64,000 nt of DNA from CAYWJT01 sp964458655 (GTDB taxonomy: Bacteria > Acidobacteriota > Aminicenantia > Aminicenantales > Saccharicenantaceae), in the NCBI GenBank assembly GCA_964458655.1, contig CAYWJT010000004.1, positions 9,953-73,952 on the forward strand. Reading direction: 5' to 3'. Below are positions 35,717-43,601 of this stretch, in pieces; position 1 is the stretch's first letter, and each line of letters starts with the position of its first letter. The notes under the pieces were generated by a model. It ran no database searches, was not told the origin of the DNA, and was given only the letters and a program-made list of their open reading frames with translations. The position numbers and the translations under genes are program-made.

Positions 35717-37866
35717 CCGCGGACGACCTCAAAGACCTGCTTCAACCCCCGCACCCGCCCCAGGATCTCTTCGAGATGGGCGAGTTCGCGCACCCTGACG
35801 CTCAGCTTTATCTGGGCCTTGCCCCCGGTGAGGCTCCGCGCCTCGGCCTTGATGATGTTGCCGCCCAGGTCGGCCACGGCCGCGGCCACGGCCGCCAGCA
35901 CCCCCGGCGAGTCCTCGGCCACCACGCACAGGCCGGCGTCGAAGTTGCCCGTCAATGACGCCTCCCACCCGACCTCGACCAACCGCTGGCTGTCGAGCAG
36001 CTCCTTGACGACAAAAGGGCATCGGGCGGCGTGGACCGTGATGCCCTTGCCGGCCGTGATGTAGCCGACCACGGGCTCGCCTTTGATCGGGGAGCAACAC
36101 TTGGCCAGCTTCATCATCGGGTCGTCCTGGGACCTTATGACGATGCCCGCGCCCGGCTTGCGGGCCAGGAAGGCCACGGCCTTTTCCAAGAACGACCTGT
36201 CCCTGGCCGCGAGCGCCTCGCCCCGGGCCAGGCTCTCGATCAGGGTCCGGCTCACGACTATTTTGCCCAGGCCCACCTGACGGTAGAGCTCTTCCATATC
36301 GTGCAGGCGGACGCCCAGCACCTCTTCCATCCTGGCCAGGAGCTTGCGGTCGTCGGCCAGGTCAGCCGGCGCTTCGACCCGGCTGAATTCCTTTTCCCAG
36401 AGCTTGCGGCCGAGCTCCACCGCCTTGGCCCGGCTCCTGAGGTTCAGCCATTTCTTGATATGCTGGCGGGCGCCGGACGTCGCCACCGATGCCAGCCAGG
36501 CCCTTGTCGGCGCGGCCTCGTCCGCGGTCAGGATCTCGACGATGTCGCCGGTCTTGAGCCCGGTCTTGAGCGGGGCGGCCTGGCCGTTGATGAGCGCGCC
36601 CGCCGCGTGCAGGCCGACCTCGCTGTGGATCTTGAAGGCGAAGTCCAGGGCGGTCGCTCCCGGCGGCAGGGTCACGACCTTGCCCTTGGGGGTGAAGACG
36701 TAGAGCTCCTCCGGCACCAGGTTGGCCTTGAGGGTCTTGAGGAACTCCTTGGGGTTGCGCTGTTCCTCGTAGAGCGTCACCATCTCCCTCAGCCAGTGCA
36801 ACCGTCGGTCCTCGCGCATGGACTCCGGCGGCTCGCCTTCCTTGTATCTCCAGTGGGCCGCGATGCCGTTCTCGGCCAGGTCGTCCATTTCCCTGGTCCG
36901 GACCTGGATCTCGAATTTCTTTTCCTGCTCCGTGATAACGGTGGTGTGTAGGGCCTGGTAGAGGTTGGGCTTGGGCATGGCGATGAAGTCCCGGAAACGC
37001 TGCGGCAGGTGGCTCCAGCGCTGGTGGATGATGCCTAGGACGGCGTAGCAGTTCTGGACGGTGTCGGTGACGATCCTCAGCGCCAGCAGGTCGAACACCT
37101 GGTCGAAGTCGATGCCCCGGCGCTGCATCTTGGTCCAGATGCTGTAAGGCCTCTTGACCCGGGCGTGGACCTCGCCCGGGACGCCGTTCTCCCGGAGCAG
37201 GGCCTCGAGCTCGCCGCGCATGGCGGCCAGGTCCTTCTCCGCGGCCTTTTTTATCGGCGCGAGCAGGCGTTCGATGCGTTTGTATTCCGCCGGGGCCACG
37301 TACTGGAAGGCCAAGTCCTCGAGCTCGGCCCGGATCCGGCCCATGCCCAGGCGGTTGGCGATCGGGGCGTAGATGTCGAGCGTTTCCCGGGCGATGCGCT
37401 CCCGCTGGCCGGGCTCCAGGTATTTCAGGGTCTTGAGGTTGTGGATGCGGTCGGCCAGCTTGATGAAGATGACCCGGATGTCGTCGGTCATCGCCAGTAT
37501 TATCTTGCGGACCGTTTCGGCCCGGTCGGCCTCCGGCGAGGCGCCGTGGACCTGGCTGATCTTGGTCACCCCTTCGACCAGGTCGGCGACCTCGCGGCCG
37601 AAGGACTCGCGGATCTCGGCCGCGGTCAGTTCCGTGTCCTCGAGCGCGTCATGCAGGAGGGCGGCGACGAGCGTCGTGCGGTCGAGGCGCATGCCGGCCA
37701 GGAAGTAGGCGACCTCGAGCGGATGGCTGAGGTAGGGTTCGCCCGACCTCCTGGTCTGGCCCTTGTGGGCCCGGCCGGCGAAAACATAGGCTTTCTGCAG
37801 GACAAGGATGTCCTTGTCCGTCAGGTAGGGCGTGGCCTTTTCCAGGATGTCGTCGAAACGGACCAT
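35713..37866 (-). CDS. relA/spoT: Bifunctional (p)ppGpp synthetase/hydrolase (RelA/SpoT family)
   Basis: Makes and degrades (p)ppGpp to control the stringent response. The 717-residue protein has an HD hydrolase domain with an intact HDALED near 73-78, a synthetase domain (FDLLALRIVTD near 258, PNLYQALHTTV near 300), a TGS domain (YVFTPKGKVVTLPPGATALDFA near 385) and a C-terminal ACT domain. Since HD residues are present, it is likely the only RSH enzyme of the Rel type. It is the last gene after gmhB (12 bases). Confidence 0.95.
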   Translation of the reverse strand: MVRFDDILEKATPYLTDKDILVLQKAYVFAGRAHKGQTRRSGEPYLSHPLEVAYFLAGMRLDRTTLVAALLHDALEDTELTAAEIRESFGREVADLVEGVTKISQVHGASPEADRAETVRKIILAMTDDIRVIFIKLADRIHNLKTLKYLEPGQRERIARETLDIYAPIANRLGMGRIRAELEDLAFQYVAPAEYKRIERLLAPIKKAAEKDLAAMRGELEALLRENGVPGEVHARVKRPYSIWTKMQRRGIDFDQVFDLLALRIVTDTVQNCYAVLGIIHQRWSHLPQRFRDFIAMPKPNLYQALHTTVITEQEKKFEIQVRTREMDDLAENGIAAHWRYKEGEPPESMREDRRLHWLREMVTLYEEQRNPKEFLKTLKANLVPEELYVFTPKGKVVTLPPGATALDFAFKIHSEVGLHAAGALINGQAAPLKTGLKTGDIVEILTADEAAPTRAWLASVATSGARQHIKKWLNLRSRAKAVELGRKLWEKEFSRVEAPADLADDRKLLARMEEVLGVRLHDMEELYRQVGLGKIVVSRTLIESLARGEALAARDRSFLEKAVAFLARKPGAGIVIRSQDDPMMKLAKCCSPIKGEPVVGYITAGKGITVHAARCPFVVKELLDSQRLVEVGWEASLTGNFDAGLCVVAEDSPGVLAAVAAAVADLGGNIIKAEARSLTGGKAQIKLSVRVRELAHLEEILGRVRGLKQVFEVVRG

Positions 37867-37878
37867 CTTCGGGCGCCT

Positions 37879-38484
37879 TCAGGTCTTAAGCCTGCGTTCC
37901 TCTTGCAGGACCCATTCTACAGCATGGAGCACGTCGCGTGCTATAAAGGCCGGCTTCAGGTTCAGGCGGCTGAGGCTTTCTCCGGTCTCGAGGCCGAAGC
38001 CGGTCAGGACCAGGACCGGCCGGGCGCCGATGGCCAGGCCGAACAGCAAATCGTCCGGCTTGTCTCCGATCATGTAGGAGGCCTGAAGGTCCAGCCCCAG
38101 CTCGCGGGCCGCCCGCAGGCCGAGTCCGGGCAGGGGTTTGCGGCAGGAGCACGAAGCCCGGCCGGCGCCGTTCTCGGCCGCGGTGTCGTGCGGGCAGTGA
38201 TAGACGGCGTCGAGGACGGCGCCTTCGGCCCGGAAACGGGCCTCGAAGGCCGCGTGGAGTTCGAGGAGGTCCCGCTCCGAGAAATAGCCACGGCCGACGC
38301 CGGACTGGTGGGTGACGACTACGGCGGCCAGCCCCGCCCGGTTGACCTTCCTGACCGCTTCCGGCGCGTAGGGATAGATGTGCACCTGCTCGAAACAGGC
38401 CGGGTAGCCGACGTCCTCGTTGAGAGTGCCGTCGCGGTCGAGGAAGACCGCCGGCTTCAGCCCGCCTTTTGTTCCTTCGCCCAT
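37879..38484 (-). CDS. gmhB: D-glycero-beta-D-manno-heptose 1,7-bisphosphate 7-phosphatase
   Basis: HAD-family phosphatase in ADP-heptose synthesis for lipopolysaccharide core. The chosen start (ATG 38482-38484, about 201 residues) puts PAVFLDRDGTLNEDVGY at the N terminus, the catalytic HAD motif I. A zinc site CPHDTAAENG...CSCRKPLPG near 102-125 is characteristic of GmhB, and GDKPDDLLFG near 148 is motif IV. The longer open frame upstream is the heptosyltransferase read in another frame. The gene overlaps the heptosyltransferase end by 28 bases. Confidence 0.9.
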   Translation of the reverse strand: MGEGTKGGLKPAVFLDRDGTLNEDVGYPACFEQVHIYPYAPEAVRKVNRAGLAAVVVTHQSGVGRGYFSERDLLELHAAFEARFRAEGAVLDAVYHCPHDTAAENGAGRASCSCRKPLPGLGLRAARELGLDLQASYMIGDKPDDLLFGLAIGARPVLVLTGFGLETGESLSRLNLKPAFIARDVLHAVEWVLQEERRLKT

Positions 38485-39578
38485 GGCAGGCTCAGCGCGG
38501 CCGAGAGGACCTCGCTCACGGCGATCCCCAGCATGCACCTGTGGTCGTAAGGGCACCGGGCGTAGCTGCACGGCCGGCAGGGGACGTCTTTCACGAGCGC
38601 GACGGACGGGCTTTTCAATGGGCCGGTGACCCTGGGGTCGGTGGGCCCGAACAGCGCCACAACGGGCCTGCCGACGGCGTCGGCCAGGTGGAGGCATTCG
38701 GAATCGTTGGCGATGAGAACCGAAGCCAGGCTCAGGAAAGCGGCCAGCCGGCCGGGGCCGAGCCCGGGGCCGACGCTGCAGGCGGGGGCGGGCAGCCCGG
38801 CGGCGAGTCCCGCGGTATCAGCTTCGTCGTCAGTGGCGACGAGCATGGTGAAAACATGACGCTCCTTCCGGATCAGCGCCGCGGCTTCGGCGAAGCGTTC
38901 GGACGGCCAGCGTCCGGCCGGGCCCTGCCCTCCTCCCGGCGCCAGCGCGACGAGCGGCAGGCTGCCGTCCCAGCCGGCGGACCGGAGCTCTTCCCGCGCC
39001 GCGGCCAGGTCTTCCGCGCCGGGCTCGACGTTCGGCAGGTCGGCGGCGTCCTTAAGGCCCAGCTCCCGGACCAGCCGCCGGTAATGTTCGACCCGATGCG
39101 GGGCAGCGGCCGGATAAGCAGCCCGTTTTATCGACCGCGTCAGGAGCAAATGAGGCCCCTCGCGGGCGTAGCCCCAGCGCTCCGGGATGCGGGCCGTGGC
39201 CAGGAGCAGGGAAGAAGATATGGAATCGTCGAGAGTGATGCCGACCGCGAAACGTTCGGCCCGGAGCTCGAGCAGGAGCTCGCGCATGTCCTTCAGGTTC
39301 TCGTCCTCCGGCAGCGGGACGACCCGCTCGAACAGAGCGCCGGCGGCATATATCTGCGGCGCCCACTCCGGGCCCGCGACCCAGACTGAGGCCCCAGGGA
39401 AACTCCGGCGGATGCTGCGCACGGCCGGCTCCGCGAACACCGCCTCGCTGACGGTCGAAGGGACACGCACCAGGACCTTGTTCAGCTCCCGGGTTTGTTC
39501 AGGAGACGACGGCCGTCTCTTCCAGCGCAGATGTTCCTTAAGCTCGCGGGCCACGGCGCCTCCCCGGCGGTCAGTCAT
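38457..39578 (-). CDS. ADP-heptose:LPS heptosyltransferase-like glycosyltransferase (GT9)
   Basis: Adds heptose to lipopolysaccharide core or a related glycan at the inner membrane. The 373-residue protein has LNKVLVRVPSTVSEAVFAEP near 32-51, the sugar-nucleotide segment LVALAPGGGQGPAGRWPSE near 214, and VLIANDSECLHLADAVGRPVVALFGPTDP near 290-318. A cysteine cluster CRPCSYARCPYDHRCM near 339-354 resembles the C terminus of RfaF-type enzymes. WaaC versus WaaF cannot be decided. It follows the FmdB-like gene with an eight-base overlap and precedes gmhB. Confidence 0.85.
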   Translation of the reverse strand: MTDRRGGAVARELKEHLRWKRRPSSPEQTRELNKVLVRVPSTVSEAVFAEPAVRSIRRSFPGASVWVAGPEWAPQIYAAGALFERVVPLPEDENLKDMRELLLELRAERFAVGITLDDSISSSLLLATARIPERWGYAREGPHLLLTRSIKRAAYPAAAPHRVEHYRRLVRELGLKDAADLPNVEPGAEDLAAAREELRSAGWDGSLPLVALAPGGGQGPAGRWPSERFAEAAALIRKERHVFTMLVATDDEADTAGLAAGLPAPACSVGPGLGPGRLAAFLSLASVLIANDSECLHLADAVGRPVVALFGPTDPRVTGPLKSPSVALVKDVPCRPCSYARCPYDHRCMLGIAVSEVLSAALSLPWAKEQKAG

Positions 39579-39840
39579 TTCCGTTCGTTTTGGGCGCGGT
39601 TGCTTCCTCGGCCTTCTTCTCGGCCGGTCTTGACTTATGGTGGCCGTTCTGGCCCGAGTCTTTCTTGGCGTAATCCGTCACGTACCACCCGCTGCCCTTG
39701 AACTGAATGGCCGGGGCCGAAACGAGCTTGACGAGCTTGCCGCCGCACTTCTCGCAGGTGGCCGGCTGCTCGTCATGGTTGAGGAGCAGCACCTCGAACC
39801 TCGTCCGGCACTTGGAGCATCGGTATTCGTAAATCGGCAT
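39571..39840 (-). CDS. FmdB-family zinc-ribbon protein
   Basis: An 89-residue protein beginning MPIYEYRCSKCRTRFEV, the FmdB/CxxC_CxxC regulatory-protein signature. A second pair CEKCGG near 33 completes a zinc ribbon, and FKGSGWYVTDYAKK near 49-62 is the family's conserved tail. The C terminus is charged and low-complexity. FmdB proteins are putative regulators with no settled function. It leads the heptosyltransferase-gmhB-relA group from an extended -10 promoter. Confidence 0.88.
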   Translation of the reverse strand: MPIYEYRCSKCRTRFEVLLLNHDEQPATCEKCGGKLVKLVSAPAIQFKGSGWYVTDYAKKDSGQNGHHKSRPAEKKAEEATAPKTNGND

Positions 39841-39875
39841 CCTTGTCCTCGTCCTGCTGGATGGAAGTACGGCCT

Positions 39876-39884
39876 ATTATAGCA
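39876..39884 (-). promoter_or_regulatory. Extended -10 promoter for the fmdB-like operon
   Basis: Minus-strand TGC followed by TATAAT (39876-39881), a perfect -10 with the TGn extension. There is no good -35, which is normal for this class. The start near 39869 is about 30 bases before the ATG. It lies immediately after the terminator of the upstream gene. Confidence 0.5.
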
Positions 39885-39908
39885 AAAAACGGCCGTTTTT
39901 GCTCGGCC
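39884..39908 (-). terminator. Rho-independent terminator after the MEMO1-AMMECR1 gene
   Basis: On the minus strand, GGCCG (39904-39908) pairs with CGGCC (39891-39895) around an eight-base A-rich loop, then one G and six T (39884-39889). It is 16 bases past the stop at 39925. Confidence 0.55.
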
Positions 39909-39924
39909 CAAGGCGCTCGCGAAG

Positions 39925-41370
39925 TCACTCGCCGAAAACGACGGCCTCGAAGACGTAGATCCTGGCGCCGCGCCGCCAGTCGTTCGGGCCCAGGCCCGCT
40001 TTGAGGCAGGTCTGCTCCAGGAAGGTCTGCCGGTCCCAGCCGTTCTCCGCCGCGACCTGGGGCAGGAGCAGGCCGCTCCGGCCGTCCTTGGAGATGACCA
40101 GTCCGTGCCGACCCACCTTTACCGTCTTGGGATCCGTTATCTCCTTCAGCGGCGTGAGCACCGAAACCTCGATCCTGAGCGCGGCCAGCTCTTCTTCGCG
40201 GACCGGCGGAAAGCGCGGGTCGCGCACGGCCGCGTAGACGGCCGCGTTGATGACCGTCTCGCCCAGCGGCCCGACCGGCTGGGTGAAGCCGATGCAGCCG
40301 CGCAGGTCGCCGTTCTTTTCCAGAGTGACGAAGGCGCCCCGCGGGGTCCGCAACGCCTCAAGGCCGGTGTTGTCCGCAATGACCTTGCCGGTCGCCAGGA
40401 ATTCCTCGATCGCGGACCGGGCCAGCTTCAAAAGGGCGGACTTTTCTTCCGGCGTCAGGCTGAAACCTTCGCTTTCTGCCTTCTCCTCCCGGCCGCTCTC
40501 GGCCAGCACTGCGGCCGCCAAATAGCCGACGACGGGGCCGCCCGAGGCCGAGGAATCGGAGCGTTCCAGGACCTCCACTTGGCGGCCCTTGGCGCGTGAG
40601 GCGTAGAGAAGGAGGGCGGCGACCGGGCCGGCGCCGCACATGAAGTTCTCCCCCGACTCGGCGCCCCTGATGATGGACTCTGTGTCCAGGGACTTGACGA
40701 GCCTGATGGTGGCCGCGTCCACCTCTTCGGCCTGCTTCTTCGGCAGGTAGTGGGAGAGGTCCGTGGAAGCCACCACCAGGACCTTCCGGCCGCGGCAGGC
40801 CTTTTCCAGGGCCGCAGCCAGGCTCCTTATCGTCGGCCTGGTCTGGAAGCCCATGACCACAGGTACGATTTTGGCCGCTGGCAGGGCCCGCTGGATGAAG
40901 GGCAGTTGGACTTCGACCGAGTGCTCCTTCTCGAAAGCCTCCCGGCTGAACTTGAAGCCCGAGGCGGCGCTCAGCTTCCCGGCCAGCGCGGCGTCGACCT
41001 CGACGGCGCCGAGAGGCGTCTCGAACCGGCCTTCGAGCCAGATGGAGCAGCCGGAGAAGCCGACCTGATGGGACGGGCCGATGACGACGACCGTTTCGTA
41101 ATCGCCGCCCTTGACCAGGGCGTAGGCGGCGCCGGCCGTGCGTCCGGAATATACGTAGCTGGCGTGTGGAGCGATGAGGCCGATCACCCGGCCCTCGCTC
41201 GGCGCCGCGCCTTCGTGCGCCGCGATGAATCCGTCTACCTGGGCTTCGAGCCTGGACCGCTCCGCGTCGTAGAAGAGGCCGGCGAAGGCCGCCTTTTTCG
41301 AGAACCGGTCCTGGGCCAGGCCGCCCGCGACGAACGTCAGGGTCACCAAGGCCGCGATGACGTATCTCAT
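39925..41370 (-). CDS. Exported MEMO1-AMMECR1 fusion (AmmeMemoRadiSam system B/A)
   Basis: A 481-residue protein with an N-terminal Sec signal (MRYVIAALVTLTFVAGGLAQ). The first domain is MEMO1-like (GLIAPHASYVYSG with the metal-site His, VVVIGPSHQVG, EKEHSVEVQLPFI, STDLSHYLP); the second, after about 330, is AMMECR1-like (NTGLEALRTPRGAFVTL, LRGCIGF, RDPRFPPVREEEL, GWDRQTFLEQTC). Both families co-occur with a radical SAM enzyme in the uncharacterised AmmeMemoRadiSam system; no radical SAM gene is nearby. The ATG at 41368-41370 has GGGAAGAG upstream; longer starts at 41388 and 41445 are unlikely because the promoter lies between them and the ATG. Single-gene transcript. Confidence 0.85.
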   Translation of the reverse strand: MRYVIAALVTLTFVAGGLAQDRFSKKAAFAGLFYDAERSRLEAQVDGFIAAHEGAAPSEGRVIGLIAPHASYVYSGRTAGAAYALVKGGDYETVVVIGPSHQVGFSGCSIWLEGRFETPLGAVEVDAALAGKLSAASGFKFSREAFEKEHSVEVQLPFIQRALPAAKIVPVVMGFQTRPTIRSLAAALEKACRGRKVLVVASTDLSHYLPKKQAEEVDAATIRLVKSLDTESIIRGAESGENFMCGAGPVAALLLYASRAKGRQVEVLERSDSSASGGPVVGYLAAAVLAESGREEKAESEGFSLTPEEKSALLKLARSAIEEFLATGKVIADNTGLEALRTPRGAFVTLEKNGDLRGCIGFTQPVGPLGETVINAAVYAAVRDPRFPPVREEELAALRIEVSVLTPLKEITDPKTVKVGRHGLVISKDGRSGLLLPQVAAENGWDRQTFLEQTCLKAGLGPNDWRRGARIYVFEAVVFGE

Positions 41371-41380
41371 GTTCGTTCTC

Positions 41381-41404
41381 TTCCCCATGGATATCCCATG
41401 GGAA
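41381..41404. promoter_or_regulatory. Inverted repeat at the start of the MEMO1-AMMECR1 transcript
   Basis: TTCCC(C)ATGG and CCATGGGAA flank ATATC, an almost perfect palindrome with one extra C. It sits just downstream of the -10 and covers the predicted transcription start near 41398, the position of a typical repressor operator; it could also form an RNA hairpin in the leader. Confidence 0.4.
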
Positions 41405-41433
41405 ATGATAAAGGCGGCGGCCTGAAAAATCAA
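41405..41433 (-). promoter_or_regulatory. Sigma70-type promoter for the MEMO1-AMMECR1 gene
   Basis: Minus-strand TTGATT (41428-41433), 17 bases, TATCAT (41405-41410). The predicted start near 41398 is 28 bases before the ATG at 41370, which supports that start over the longer ones. Confidence 0.55.
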
Positions 41434-41513
41434 CACCGCTCCCAACGCGATAAGAACGGGGGATGTGCGCCGGATGCGTTCCTGTGGCGTCCGGCGGGCC
41501 GGCGTCAGCCCCG

Positions 41514-41542
41514 TTGACTTTTTCGCCGTTTTGTAACAAAAT
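41514..41542 (+). promoter_or_regulatory. Probable promoter for the small membrane protein genes
   Basis: TTGACT (41514-41519), 17 bases, CAAAAT (41537-41542). The -10 overlaps a TTTTGT-A-ACAAAA palindrome (about 41529-41541) nested in CCGTT...AACGG arms (41527-41550), which may be an operator. The start would be near 41549, 12 bases before the first ATG. Confidence 0.4.
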
Positions 41543-41560
41543 CATAACGGGTGGTAGAAG

Positions 41561-41695
41561 ATGAAAAACTTATTCAAGCTCTTGTTGATCATCTTGACGC
41601 TCGGGGCTGTTTTTTTCGTCGGGTTCCATGTCGGGAGAGAGAAGGAAAAGATAAAGATCCCCAAGTTCCAGGACGACCTGGAAGCGCCCGTCTGA
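41561..41695 (+). CDS. Tiny single-span membrane protein
   Basis: A 44-residue frame starting MKNLFKLLLIILTLGAVFFV, which is one hydrophobic helix (about 5-24), followed by HVGREKEKIKIPKFQDDLEAPV, a charged tail. The orientation is probably N-in or a signal anchor. It is preceded by a plausible promoter and followed 50 bases later by another small membrane protein and the LolB-like gene, which supports it being real. The ribosome-binding site is weak (AGAAG next to the ATG). No family is recognised. Confidence 0.55.
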   Translation: MKNLFKLLLIILTLGAVFFVGFHVGREKEKIKIPKFQDDLEAPV

Positions 41696-41745
41696 GACCG
41701 CTCCAGGAACGTCGATAGTTTGATATCGATACAGGGGAGTTCAGG

Positions 41746-42012
41746 ATGAGCAACATCGGTGTCTACGGGCTCGGCATCGTCCTGGCGGCCTTCATCCTGC
41801 TCCTGATTTTCAACCCCAACCTGTCCTGCTTCGGACGCAAGATAAAATCGCCTTTCTATCCCCTGCTCCGGCGCAGGAAGCCGGCCGCGAAGAAGCTCAC
41901 CGATTACAAGTTCAACCTCACCGACGAGTCCGGCGCGAGGCGCCCTCCGGCCTCCGGCGAGTCGACGAAAGAGGCGAAGAAGACCGACGATTACGGCTTC
42001 CGCCTGGACTAA
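41746..42012 (+). CDS. Small membrane protein with repeated DYxFxL motif
   Basis: An 88-residue protein: a hydrophobic helix at about 5-23, a Cys at 28 (NLSCFGRK), a basic stretch (LLRRRKPAAKK) and a soluble tail. The tail carries TDYKFNL near 52-58 and DDYGFRL near 81-87 at the very C terminus, two copies of a short (D)DYxFxL motif. A good Shine-Dalgarno (GGGGAG) precedes the ATG. It is the second gene of a small envelope-looking group before the LolB-like lipoprotein. No known family. Confidence 0.65.
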   Translation: MSNIGVYGLGIVLAAFILLLIFNPNLSCFGRKIKSPFYPLLRRRKPAAKKLTDYKFNLTDESGARRPPASGESTKEAKKTDDYGFRLD

Positions 42013-42019
42013 GAGCCGG

Positions 42020-42733
42020 ATGTCCGCACCGGGGATGACGCGGCTCGGCCCCTCGGGGAAAAAAATTCCGTTGAAAGTCTTGGCGGCCTGCGCCGGGCTG
42101 GCGCTGACGCTGCCTGCCTGCGCCCCGCGAGCGCCCGTGCTCGTGCCGGACTCGGCGGTCGCGGCCGCGGAGGGTTACGGCCAGGCGGTCATCGAAGGCC
42201 CCGCCTTTTCGATCAAAGGACGGTTCGCTTTCAACCTGCGCGCTTCCGGACTGGGCCGGGTCGAGGGCTTCGACCCGCTCGGACGGCCGGTGTTCATACT
42301 TATAATGACCGAGGAGAGGGATTGCCTCATCCTGCCGCGGCGGAAGGTCTATGCCGACGCCGAGCCCGGGGCGCTCGGCCGACGTTTCCTGAGCTTCGGC
42401 TTCTCGCCCCGCGAAGCGGTCGAGCTTCTCTGCGGACGGCTCGGCGGCGGTGCAAGCCCGACCTCCTCCGGATGGACGCTGGAGCGGGACGCCAGGGGCC
42501 GTCTCACGGCCGGCGTCAAGGACGATTTCCGCTTCGAGGTCGGCGCCTATTTCCCGGGAGGCAGCGTGCCCAGCGAGGTGCGCTTCAGCTACGAGGGCCG
42601 GGGCCGGCTCAAGATAACCAGGCTGAGGTTCAACCAGCCGCTGAACGGCGCGGCTTTCGACCTCGGCTTCCTGGCCCGGTTCCGCCGCGTGTCGCCGGAA
42701 GAGATGGAAGCCCTGATCAGCGATGAGGATTAA
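42020..42733 (+). CDS. LolB-like outer-membrane lipoprotein
   Basis: A 237-residue lipoprotein. The signal (KKIPLKVLAACAGLALTLPAC) ends in a lipobox with the acylated Cys at about 34. The mature part is beta-rich: FSIKGRFAFNLRASGLGRVEGFDPLGRPVF resembles the LolB/LolA open barrel, in which a strand pair is followed by D.x.G.P. Its place just before ispE, followed by tRNA, prs, rplY and pth, is the same as lolB in Gammaproteobacteria, so it probably receives lipoproteins from LolA at the outer membrane. The start is ATG 42020 or 42035; it overlaps ispE by 11 bases. Confidence 0.65.
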   Translation: MSAPGMTRLGPSGKKIPLKVLAACAGLALTLPACAPRAPVLVPDSAVAAAEGYGQAVIEGPAFSIKGRFAFNLRASGLGRVEGFDPLGRPVFILIMTEERDCLILPRRKVYADAEPGALGRRFLSFGFSPREAVELLCGRLGGGASPTSSGWTLERDARGRLTAGVKDDFRFEVGAYFPGGSVPSEVRFSYEGRGRLKITRLRFNQPLNGAAFDLGFLARFRRVSPEEMEALISDED

Positions 42734-43601
42734 GTCTTTGGCCAAGGTCAACCTCGGCCTGGAGGTCCTGGGCCGGCGGCCGGACGGCTATCATGAGATC
42801 AGGACGCTCTTCCAGACGATCGACCTCCACGACGAGCTGGAGTTCGCGACCGCCCCGCCGGGCGTTTTCCGGCTGACGGGCGACGACCCCGCGGTGCCCT
42901 GGGACGAAAGCAACCTCATCGCCCGCGCCTACCGGGCCGTGCTGAAGGAATCGGGCCGCGACTTCGGGCTCGAGGTCAGGGTGCGGAAGTCCATCCCGGC
43001 GGGCAGGGGGCTCGGCGGCGGCAGCTCCAACGCCGCCGTGACGCTGCTCGCCCTTGACAGGCTCTGGGGGCTCGGCCTCGGGCAGGCCGTGCTGGAGCGG
43101 CTGGCGGTCTCGCTGGGCGCCGACGTCCCTTTCTTCCTGCACGGCGGGCTGTGTCTGGGCGAGGGCATAGGGGAAAGGATCACGGAGCTCCCGGACACCC
43201 CGGAAACGGCCTGCCTCGTCGCCTGGCCGGACTTCGCCGTGGACACGGCGCGGGCCTACCTGTCGCTCGACTCCGCCTTGACTTCAAGCGATAAAGCCAG
43301 TAAAATTAAGCGTTTTCTTGATACCGGAAGCTACGGTCATCTCGAGAACGAGCTGGAACGCGTCGTCGCCGGCCGGCATCCCGAGATCGCAGGGCTAAAA
43401 ACGCTTATTCAGGAGGCGGGAGCGGCCCTGGCCTTGATGAGCGGCTCCGGTTCGGCGGTTTTCGGGCTCTTCCGCGACCGGGCCGCGGCCGTGCGGGCAC
43501 GGCGGATCGTATCAGGACGGGCCCGAACCTTCCTGGCGCGGACGGTGGCGAGGGACGAATACCGGGCGGGACTCTCTGCTGGGGTGTCGCCAAGCTGGTA
43601 A
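42723..43601 (+). CDS. ispE: 4-diphosphocytidyl-2-C-methyl-D-erythritol kinase
   Basis: GHMP kinase of the MEP isoprenoid pathway. The 292-residue protein has SLAKVNLGLEVLGRRPDGYHEI at the start, the ATP loop PAGRGLGGGSSNAA near 92-105 and LMSGSGSAVFGLF near 238-250. Together with ispD and ispF downstream it makes three of the pathway's genes in this window. The last seven codons and the stop lie inside the tRNA-Gln gene, so the 3' end of the mRNA overlaps a structured RNA. Confidence 0.94.
   Translation: MRIKSLAKVNLGLEVLGRRPDGYHEIRTLFQTIDLHDELEFATAPPGVFRLTGDDPAVPWDESNLIARAYRAVLKESGRDFGLEVRVRKSIPAGRGLGGGSSNAAVTLLALDRLWGLGLGQAVLERLAVSLGADVPFFLHGGLCLGEGIGERITELPDTPETACLVAWPDFAVDTARAYLSLDSALTSSDKASKIKRFLDTGSYGHLENELERVVAGRHPEIAGLKTLIQEAGAALALMSGSGSAVFGLFRDRAAAVRARRIVSGRARTFLARTVARDEYRAGLSAGVSPSW

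Noticed and set aside
41371..41445. Longer start for the MEMO1-AMMECR1 gene
   Set aside because: The region contains the promoter and an inverted repeat, and the shorter start gives a well-formed signal peptide and Shine-Dalgarno.
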